DNA of 64,000 bases, taken from Nitrosomonadales bacterium (lineage in GTDB: Bacteria; Pseudomonadota; Gammaproteobacteria; Burkholderiales; Gallionellaceae). The stretch covers positions 186,001-250,000 of the forward strand of contig JAHFQZ010000003.1 of the NCBI GenBank assembly GCA_023259055.1, read 5' to 3'. Positions 58,390 through 64,000 of this stretch are shown here, piece by piece. The notes below the pieces were generated by a model. It searched no databases, had not been told where the DNA came from, and was given only the letters and a program-made list of their open reading frames with translations. Position 1 is the first letter of the stretch; each line of letters begins with the position of its first letter. Position numbers and translations under genes: made by a program.

Positions 58390-58458
58390 TAACCCCAATG
58401 GGTTATCTAGGCTACCCTTTATGGGTATGGACGCATGCAATCAGATTATTCCTATAAT
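58390..58458 (+). promoter_or_regulatory. Twin palindromes and -10 box upstream of tusA
   Basis: TAACCC-CAAT-GGGTTA (58390-58405) and TACCC-TTTAT-GGGTA (58413-58427) are two similar inverted repeats. A perfect TATAAT (58453-58458) follows, with a weak TGGACG -35 at 58428-58433 (spacing 19). The layout suggests an operator next to a promoter for tusA-dsrE2. It lies in the 339-base gap 58197-58535; a 9 bp AATCAGATT/AATCTGATT pair at 58439 and 58489 also surrounds the -10 box. Confidence 0.45.
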
Positions 58459-58535
58459 GTTTATATTGCTGTTTTTAAGATACGAATGAATCTGATTTCA
58501 GTGGTAATTATTAATTATTTGTGGGGGAAAAAATC

Positions 58536-58763
58536 ATGAATTTCGATAAAGAATTTGATGCTAGCGGTATGTCCTGTCCTTTGCCTATCCTGAAGACCAA
58601 AAAGGCGCTCGTCGACATGGCTTCCGGGCAAGTGCTTAAGGTGGTCTCGACCGATAGTGGCTCAGTGAAGGATATGCAGGCATTCGCCGATCAGACCGGC
58701 AATTCCTTGTTGTCTACAGACGAGGCAAACGGGAAATACACTTTTTACATGAAGAAAAAATAA
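58536..58763 (+). CDS. tusA: TusA-family sulfurtransferase
   Basis: A 75-residue sulfur carrier: MNFDKEFDASGMSCPLPILK holds the persulfide-bearing Cys14 in the CPxP motif. The rest is the typical two-layer fold (QVLKVVSTDSGSVKDMQAFA). It passes sulfane sulfur to acceptors in tRNA thiolation or sulfur oxidation. GGGGGA lies before the ATG at 58536. A DsrE2-like gene follows, a pairing typical of sulfur oxidisers. Confidence 0.92.
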   Translation: MNFDKEFDASGMSCPLPILKTKKALVDMASGQVLKVVSTDSGSVKDMQAFADQTGNSLLSTDEANGKYTFYMKKK

Positions 58764-58804
58764 GTTATCTGCTTCAATCCTGAAAACGCACAAAAGGGGA
58801 AATT

Positions 58805-59275
58805 ATGACTACCAAAAAAATGGCAATCATTGCCACCAAAGGTACGCTGGATATGGCGTATCCACCATTCATCCTCGCTTCAACTGCCGCCGCTTTGGGC
58901 TATGAGGTGCAGGTGTTCTTTACATTCTACGGTTTGCAACTGCTGCGCAAAGACCTGTCCACAGTGATGATCAGCCCACTTGCCAATCCCGCGATGCCGA
59001 TGCCTGTGCCGATGCCAGTAATGGTGCAAATGCTGCCCGGAATGGAATCCATGGCTACCATGATGATGAAGCAAAAATTAAAAAAACATGGTGTTGCCTC
59101 GTTGCAGGAGTTGCGCGATCTGTGTCTGGAGGCCGAGGTGAAATTCGTTGCCTGCCAGATGACGGTGGACCTGTTCGAATTCGACAAGAGCGAATTCATT
59201 GACAATATTGAATACGGCGGAGCGGCTACATTCTTGGGATTTGCCGGAGATACTGATATTTGTTTGTTTGTTTAA
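58805..59275 (+). CDS. DsrE2-like sulfur carrier
   Basis: A 156-residue DsrE/F/H-superfamily protein. The active Cys is likely C117 in EVKFVACQMTVDLFEF. The N-terminal KKMAIIATKGTLDMAYPPFI is typical, and C107 lies nearby. A Met/Pro-rich stretch (NPAMPMPVPMPVM, 61-73) in the middle is notable. DsrE2-type proteins interact with TusA in cytoplasmic sulfur transfer. It follows tusA by 41 nt with AAAAGGGG before the ATG. Confidence 0.88.
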   Translation: MTTKKMAIIATKGTLDMAYPPFILASTAAALGYEVQVFFTFYGLQLLRKDLSTVMISPLANPAMPMPVPMPVMVQMLPGMESMATMMMKQKLKKHGVASLQELRDLCLEAEVKFVACQMTVDLFEFDKSEFIDNIEYGGAATFLGFAGDTDICLFV

Positions 59276-59370
59276 CAGGGATGTTTGCTTAAAGATAATT
59301 AGTTGCTTCAACAGTGCGGTAAACAGGGTAGGGTGTTTGTCATATCAATAAACCAAGGGGATTATTTAAC

Positions 59371-60774
59371 ATGAAGATGAATAAAATCGTTGTTTCGTTG
59401 TTAGCCGCCGGTGTGACGGCATCACCGCTGGCGCTCGCCACCAACGGCATGAATCTTGAGGGCTACGGCCCGGTCTCGGAGGCAATGGGGGGCGCGTCCA
59501 TGGCCTACGACAACGGCACCGCTGCCGTCATGAACAATCCAGCCACCCTTGGCCTGATGAAAGAGGGCAGCCGCATCGATGCCGCGCTGGGAATACTGGG
59601 ACCAAGCATTACCTCAAAATTTACCGGGATGCCGTCGGCTGATTCGTCCGCAACGGCTTTCTATATGCCCGCTGTCGGTTACGCGAAAAAGTCGGGCCAA
59701 ATGACCTACGGCGTGGGTGTATTTTCACAGGGCGGTATGGGCACGGAATACTCGGCAACTTCGTTCCTGGCTGCGGGTTCGGGTGAGAAGGTGCGCTCCG
59801 AAGTGGGTGTCGGGCGCCTCATCGTTCCGCTGGCCTATCAGTTAGGCGATAAATTCACTGTCGGCGGCAGCCTGGATTATGTATGGGCAGGGATGGATCT
59901 CAAGATGGCTCTGAATGGATCGCAGTTCGGAGACATGGTTGCAGCACTGGGCGGCACGCAGACTTACGGTTCCGCCAGCGGCAGCATGGTAAATACACTG
60001 GCTGGCGCATTTGGCGCAGGCCAACTTACGGCGCTCAACTGGGCGCGAGTCGATTTCTCCAACAACAGCAGTTTTACCGGAAAAGCCAATGGGACAGGCT
60101 TAGCCTTCAAACTGGGCGGTACTTTCAAGGCCAACAGTCAGTTGACTCTGGGCGCAACCTACCACAGCAAGACAAAACTGGGCGATCTCACCGCTACTGG
60201 CGCCTCGATGTCGATGAATGTTAACGGTCCTGCTGTTGGCGGTGTCGCTACTACTATCCCCGTGGCCGGAAGCGTTTCAGTCCATAATTTCCAGTGGCCG
60301 CAAACCATTGCTATGGGCGCCGCCTACCAGGCCAGCGACCAGTTGCTGCTGGTTGCGGATTACAAACGCATAGGCTGGAAGGATGTGATGAAAAATTTCA
60401 GCATGACCTTCACCGCAGATGCAGGGGCACCACTAGGCATGGGTGGTCAGTCAACAAATATGACGCTGTTTCAGAACTGGGCTGACCAGAATGTATACGA
60501 ACTCGGCGGCGCCTACAAAACAAGCGATGCGCTCACGTTGCGTGCCGGCCTCAACTTGGCCAACAACCCGGTGCCAAACAAGTACATGAACCCGCTGTTC
60601 CCGGCAATCGCCAAAAACCATTTGACCCTGGGTGTGGGCTATGCCGTCAGCAAGGTATCGAACGTGGATTTTGCGTACGTGTATGTGCCTAAGGTTTCAG
60701 CCACCAATGGTCAAGGCGTGACCGTTGACTTTGGCGGATACAGCACGCAGCTTATGTACAGCTACCTGTTCTGA
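59371..60774 (+). CDS. FadL/TodX-type outer-membrane transport protein
   Basis: A 467-residue outer-membrane beta-barrel. Signal peptide 1-24 (SPLALATNG). The N-terminal hatch contains GYGPVSEAMGGASMAYDNGT and VMNNPATLGLM with the NPA motif of the FadL family. Amphipathic strands run to the C-terminal aromatic (SYLF). It imports hydrophobic compounds; in this locus it could bring in sulfur (for example polysulfur species), which is inference. A strong terminator follows. Confidence 0.88.
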   Translation: MKMNKIVVSLLAAGVTASPLALATNGMNLEGYGPVSEAMGGASMAYDNGTAAVMNNPATLGLMKEGSRIDAALGILGPSITSKFTGMPSADSSATAFYMPAVGYAKKSGQMTYGVGVFSQGGMGTEYSATSFLAAGSGEKVRSEVGVGRLIVPLAYQLGDKFTVGGSLDYVWAGMDLKMALNGSQFGDMVAALGGTQTYGSASGSMVNTLAGAFGAGQLTALNWARVDFSNNSSFTGKANGTGLAFKLGGTFKANSQLTLGATYHSKTKLGDLTATGASMSMNVNGPAVGGVATTIPVAGSVSVHNFQWPQTIAMGAAYQASDQLLLVADYKRIGWKDVMKNFSMTFTADAGAPLGMGGQSTNMTLFQNWADQNVYELGGAYKTSDALTLRAGLNLANNPVPNKYMNPLFPAIAKNHLTLGVGYAVSKVSNVDFAYVYVPKVSATNGQGVTVDFGGYSTQLMYSYLF

Positions 60775-60809
60775 TGTAATTGTTGCCGTAAAAGGCAACC
60801 TCTCCCATG

Positions 60810-60834
60810 GCCCGCCTCCTTGGCGGGCTTTTTT
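60810..60834 (+). terminator. Intrinsic terminator after the porin gene
   Basis: GCCCGCC pairs with GGCGGGC across a five-base loop (60810-60828), followed by TTTTTTATT. It ends the tusA-dsrE2-fadL transcript, and the opposing gene stops at 60873. Confidence 0.88.
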
Positions 60835-60872
60835 ATTCATCGCAAAATTTCCGCAGCCAAAAAGTCGGGAAA

Positions 60873-61751
60873 TCACGTACCGGCGATGCGGTCAAAATAG
60901 CGTGCGCGGTAGAGCAGGCGCGGAGTAGTAGCATTGTCAGCAAAGGCAGCACGGTTATGCAGCACGTTGTTGCATAACAGGCCCATGCCGCGCTCAAGCC
61001 GCGCGAGATGGATATGCGGCGAATCAGACGCAAGCAATTTTTCGAGCATCGCAACAGCCGCCAAGGTGGTTGCGTCCTTTTTCCACACAATGCTTCGGGT
61101 GCGGGCGGTATAGCGCATGTGCAGGTCGCCGCTCGCGGGGTCGATGGAAAACACCGGGCCTGTTTGTGCTGGACGCGCTATACCTTGCTCGTCAATGCGT
61201 TCTGGAATCGTCATCGCATCCGGCGCGGAAAGCGCGAAGATAAAATCGCTATTTGCTTCACGCAGCATCAAGTAGGCGATTTCGTGATCCATCAGGCGAT
61301 TCTCGCCGCCGTGTCCGGCACTCTGCGCACAATGCAATACCAGGCTGTGTATCTGCTTTTCGGGAGCGTTGTAATAGCCGTCGGTGTGCCATTTGATGGC
61401 GCGGTCTGTATAGGGAATAAAAGCCTGCCGCAGCTCATCGTCAGCGCACACAGTGATGCGCGTGACGCCTTGTTTACTTGCCAGCCAGTTCGCATCCAGG
61501 CGATTCAAGCCAAACTGTTGCCCTAGTTGGCGAACCGAATTTTCATCGATATCTTCGGTACAGGATGCATAGATCGCCATGTTGCTGCGGCGGCAACGCG
61601 CCAAAAGTGCGGTGTGCTCTGCCACAGTCAGTGCGCGCGGTTTTTGGATTTCGACGATCAGCTCGTCAGTGTTGGTGATGGCATGTGCCAGCTTGTGATC
61701 GCGCCAGCGCAGATAAGCAGTAGCGTTGTCGAGATCAAATGGATTTTGCAT
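60873..61751 (-). CDS. TauD/TfdA-family Fe(II)/2-oxoglutarate dioxygenase
   Basis: A 292-residue oxygenase. The iron-binding HxD is HTDGYYNAPE (about 139-148), the distal His is likely in NNVLHNRAAF near the end (H268), and the 2-oxoglutarate Arg follows in PRLLYRARYFD. The substrate is unknown. TauD relatives cleave sulfonates such as taurine, which would fit the sulfur locus, but others in the family act on unrelated compounds. ATG 61751 chosen; no clear ribosome site. Confidence 0.8.
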   Translation of the reverse strand: MQNPFDLDNATAYLRWRDHKLAHAITNTDELIVEIQKPRALTVAEHTALLARCRRSNMAIYASCTEDIDENSVRQLGQQFGLNRLDANWLASKQGVTRITVCADDELRQAFIPYTDRAIKWHTDGYYNAPEKQIHSLVLHCAQSAGHGGENRLMDHEIAYLMLREANSDFIFALSAPDAMTIPERIDEQGIARPAQTGPVFSIDPASGDLHMRYTARTRSIVWKKDATTLAAVAMLEKLLASDSPHIHLARLERGMGLLCNNVLHNRAAFADNATTPRLLYRARYFDRIAGT

Positions 61752-61774
61752 CAATTGGTTTGCACTTGGTGAAT

Positions 61775-62371
61775 CTAATCCCCGCTGACAGTTTTGCGGA
61801 TGCGCGGTTGCCCCGGTTCTGTTTCGAATAAGTCGCGCATGGTTTTATCCACCATGCCAACGGCCTCTGGAGCTTCGATACTCATCATCTGGTCAATGAT
61901 CCAGTTACTGTCATTTTCATCCATAACTTCGCGCATACAGAAGCCAAGGTAACGGGTAAACGCAAATTCCGGGCCATCGCTGCCGTAATCAAACTCGGCG
62001 TATTCGCCGGAACGCTGGTTGAGCTTGTCGATGAAGTGCTGCTTGTGTATTTCAAAGCTGTTGCCTGTCAATCTGCTCTTGTTTTCCGCCAGTGTTTCCG
62101 CCACGCGATTTGCCAGAAAGCTGGTGAATGCAAGACGGTCTTCAGCGGGTAATTGGCGATAGGCAATGCGGTCAGCGACTTGAACAAGGAATAATAAAAA
62201 CTCGGTGAGAAAGGAAAAGTATTGTGTGCCGATTGCGATTTCAAATTTGGCTTTGCGGGTGTTTTTAAGTGCGTTATCCCCGATGCGCCATATGACAAAA
62301 GCCAGCGCACCTGCAATTTCCTGAGGCGTTCTCTTGTGCCCACTCTTAAACCAGTGGCTTTTGATCCTCAT
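61775..62371 (-). CDS. Conserved-looking hypothetical protein of the sulfur locus
   Basis: A 198-residue, mainly helical soluble protein (WFKSGHKRTPQEIAGALAFV, FEIAIGTQYFSFLTEFLLFL, DRIAYRQLPAEDRLAFTSFL, NSFEIHKQHFIDKLNQRSGE). One Cys only (LGFCMREVMDE). No motif that I can name. It lies between the dioxygenase and the tandem TusA gene on the same strand, with short gaps of 23 and 40 nt, so it is part of the minus-strand unit. Confidence 0.65.
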   Translation of the reverse strand: MRIKSHWFKSGHKRTPQEIAGALAFVIWRIGDNALKNTRKAKFEIAIGTQYFSFLTEFLLFLVQVADRIAYRQLPAEDRLAFTSFLANRVAETLAENKSRLTGNSFEIHKQHFIDKLNQRSGEYAEFDYGSDGPEFAFTRYLGFCMREVMDENDSNWIIDQMMSIEAPEAVGMVDKTMRDLFETEPGQPRIRKTVSGD

Positions 62372-62411
62372 GGCTTTAGATGCGCAAAATTAGCAACAAT
62401 CACAAATTCAA

Positions 62412-62897
62412 TCATCCTTTTTGCAGGAAAAACTCATACTCGCCTGCGGATACTTCAATGGTGTCGAGGATTTTTATTCCGGTCATGTTGGCCCAGCCAA
62501 TGATATCGGAGCGTATCCCTGGGCAGTTGCTGACAAGCTTGAGTGTTTCGCCTGAGTTCATGCCGTTCAGAAGCTTTTTGGCCTCAACAATCGGTCCAGG
62601 GCATACTACACCGCGAATATCCAGAATTACATTCGCTTTGCGCGCTGTCCCCTGGCCCTTCATGATGTAATAGCCGGTGCCGCCGTCCGGCATCGCTTCT
62701 GTCCCCATTACATTGTTTCGAGTCTGTTCAGCCCAGGCGAACAGGTCGTCCCTGGTGCCCGGGCAATCCGAGATCAACAATAGTACTTGCTCGTTTTTCA
62801 GGTCGTCGACTACACGCTTGGCGCCAAGCAGTGGAGCGGGGCAGGTCAGGCCGCGCATATCAAGTTTGATATTGGCGTGCAAATTTTGAGTGTTCAT
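62412..62897 (-). CDS. Tandem TusA-TusA fusion protein
   Basis: A 161-residue protein made of two TusA domains in a row. Domain 1 has LDMRGLTCPAPLLGAKRVV with C19, domain 2 LDIRGVVCPGPIVEAKKLL with C99. Each also has a second Cys at matching places (SDCPGTRDD, C45; SNCPGIRSD, C125). A short linker (GQGTARK) joins them. The start at ATG 62897 follows AGGA. Internal duplication with four matching Cys suggests two sulfur-carrying sites. Confidence 0.88.
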   Translation of the reverse strand: MNTQNLHANIKLDMRGLTCPAPLLGAKRVVDDLKNEQVLLLISDCPGTRDDLFAWAEQTRNNVMGTEAMPDGGTGYYIMKGQGTARKANVILDIRGVVCPGPIVEAKKLLNGMNSGETLKLVSNCPGIRSDIIGWANMTGIKILDTIEVSAGEYEFFLQKG

Positions 62898-62932
62898 ATT
62901 AAATGTCCTGTTGGTTGCTGAACTATCGTTGT

Positions 62933-63262
62933 TCAATATCCACCTTTACCATAAGGCTGGGGTAACCCGGCAATTTTAGCGCCTTGTTTTGCAGGGCCGG
63001 TTGGAAATAAATCATACAGAGATTTGCTGTCTGCCTCAGGCCAGAACTCCTGCACATCTTTCAGCATGTTGCGAAAGTTGGGTGTGTGGCCATGTTCCCG
63101 GTATTGATCGCGCATGTAATTGATTACCTGCCAATGCTTGGGTGTCAGCTCGATGTTTTCCGCCGCTGCAATGACGCTTACCACTTCCTCGCTGTAATCT
63201 GGCTCCAGCAAGTAGCCATCCGCATCGGTTTCAAGCTCTTTATTTGCAATTATGTATCCCAT
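62933..63262 (-). CDS. DsrC/TusE-like protein without cysteine (RspA-like)
   Basis: A 109-residue DsrC-family protein: GYIIANKELETDADGYLL, then ELTPKHWQVINYMRDQYREH and the C-terminal arm DLFPTGPAKQGAKIAGLPQP. In DsrC the arm has Cys where KQGAKIAG stands and a penultimate Cys at the end. Here both are absent (end: YGKGGY), and the protein has no Cys at all. Such Cys-less members have been called RspA and are thought to be regulatory. AGG precedes the ATG. Confidence 0.9.
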   Translation of the reverse strand: MGYIIANKELETDADGYLLEPDYSEEVVSVIAAAENIELTPKHWQVINYMRDQYREHGHTPNFRNMLKDVQEFWPEADSKSLYDLFPTGPAKQGAKIAGLPQPYGKGGY

Positions 63263-63278
63263 GATTAACCTCCGTTAA

Positions 63279-63869
63279 TTATTTCGCCTCATTCAAACCG
63301 GATATGACTTTGTGAGGCACAAATATTCCACACCCGAATTGGCGACTTTCTCCCAAGCCTGCATATTGCAATTGCAGGGATCCTTCCGGTTTCAGATCAT
63401 GTATCACCAAACTAAAGCCATGAATAGTATGCTGGTCGCCTGCAAGGGTGCGGCGTTTGCCGCAGATCAGTTGGGCCGTTATTTTCATTTCGCTTAACTG
63501 AGCCCTGATTCTGTCCATGAACATCGCTTCGTCGTTTGCGCCTGTTACCAGTTGCGAATGTAGGGTGGAAAAGGGTTGAATCTGGCGAGTCCTGCTTGTT
63601 CCTAACCGCAACTGGCTTGAGCCAATCTGTAAAGCGCTTCCACACAGACGCGATGCAGCACCTGACGATGCCGTCGGCAATCGTAGCACCAGCTTGGCGC
63701 GATTGGGAAGCAGCAAGCCTTCATTGCTTTCCGCTGTGCGCAATGGCAATACTCCTACCAGCTTTTCTTCGGCTAGATGTGGTGCATGGCGCACAATTTC
63801 TTCCCACAACGCAAATGGATAGGTAGCGGGAAGTGTTCCGCCGACAAGATCGAACACTATGTCGATCAT
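63279..63869 (-). CDS. Cas6/Cmx6-like RAMP protein in a sulfur locus
   Basis: A 196-residue protein (start ATG 63869, MIDIVFDLVGGTLPATYPFA; an ATG at 63890 is possible). Its N-terminal strand and GGTLPATYPFALWEEIVRH, then VGVLPLRT, LLLPNRAKLVLRLP and a C-terminal glycine loop GLGESRQFGCGIFVPHK match the pattern of Cas6-related Cmx6 (type I-MYXAN) proteins. Such proteins process CRISPR RNA, but no CRISPR or other cas gene is seen. The gene follows a partial frame by 13 nt and precedes the DsrC-like gene by 16 nt. Confidence 0.72.
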   Translation of the reverse strand: MIDIVFDLVGGTLPATYPFALWEEIVRHAPHLAEEKLVGVLPLRTAESNEGLLLPNRAKLVLRLPTASSGAASRLCGSALQIGSSQLRLGTSRTRQIQPFSTLHSQLVTGANDEAMFMDRIRAQLSEMKITAQLICGKRRTLAGDQHTIHGFSLVIHDLKPEGSLQLQYAGLGESRQFGCGIFVPHKVISGLNEAK

Positions 63870-63882
63870 CTCCGGGATTCCA

Positions 63883-64000
63883 TTAATCATTGGCTGGCTG
63901 CACTTGAGAATCTGCCCAATGTTGCATGGTAGTCGCCCATTGCTGTGCAGTAGCAGGATCGATATCAAAAATCGTAAAACGTTTACCCTCACGAATTCGG
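63883..64000 (-). CDS. C-terminal end of an upstream gene (partial)
   Basis: On the minus strand a frame is open from the window edge and ends at TAA 63885-63883. The visible 38 residues (IREGKRFTIFDIDPATAQQW, then ATTMQHWADSQVQPAND) look coding. It stops 13 nt before the Cas6-like gene, so it likely belongs to the same transcript. Too short to name. Confidence 0.55.
   Translation of the reverse strand, partial: RIREGKRFTIFDIDPATAQQWATTMQHWADSQVQPAND

Overview
The window looks like a chromosomal segment of a betaproteobacterium. By gene content it most resembles the iron/sulfur-oxidising Nitrosomonadales/Gallionellaceae. This rests on conserved housekeeping blocks (trpS-scpA-scpB, dap genes, prmB, pilU, purT), a hopanoid-precursor hpnCDE cluster, and a sulfur-trafficking locus with TusA, DsrE and DsrC-like proteins. 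The taxonomic call is inference; no rRNA or other marker gene is present. I saw no rRNA, tRNA or CRISPR array.

Layout. 0-3 kb: housekeeping (trpS end, scpAB, an rRNA/tRNA 2'-O-methyltransferase). 3-5.7 kb: small exported proteins, a diheme cytochrome c, and a decayed gene copy. 5.8-13 kb: a copper/silver efflux operon (a His/Cys-rich exported protein, a DUF411 protein, CusC-, CusB- and CusA-like). CusB carries a fused CusF domain, and CusA carries a palindromic repeat in frame. 13-21 kb: ClC channel, MarR regulator, Pal-like and Sel1-like lipoproteins, a two-gene b6c-type cytochrome b complex without a Rieske gene, a cation/proton antiporter, a YbdK-type ligase and a separate CusF. 21-25.3 kb: a short glucan phosphorylase, MtfA peptidase, and an exported protein of unknown family.

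25.6-35 kb: a complete N-type (alternate, probably Na+-linked) F1Fo ATPase operon, atpD-C-Q-R-B-E-F-A-G. It is broken between atpA and atpG by a REP-associated tyrosine transposase flanked by its REP hairpins and by a DUF1499 gene, and is followed by a PPK2 polyphosphate kinase. 35-43.7 kb: a second metal/stress block (DUF1540 protein, HD-GYP protein overlapping a YHS/HMBD copper P-type ATPase, ferritin-like, SHOCT, YHS-HMA proteins, CYTH-CHAD triphosphatase). 44-53 kb, minus strand: hpnE-hpnD-hpnC, prmB, dapE, pilU, dapD, dapC. 53-58 kb: EamA transporter, DUF3014 protein, class I aldolase, purT, and a cyclase-PilZ protein.

58.4-64 kb: a sulfur-trafficking locus with tusA, a DsrE2-like gene and a FadL-type porin on the plus strand. 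Facing it on the minus strand are a TauD-like dioxygenase, an unknown protein, a tandem TusA fusion, a DsrC-like protein with no cysteine, and a Cas6/Cmx6-like RAMP protein without CRISPR context. This last combination is the best candidate for an undescribed system in the window.

The window is rich in short palindromic repeats. At least five REP-like families are visible. A separate ~62-68 bp dispersed element occurs four times in intergenic DNA between 4 and 36 kb.
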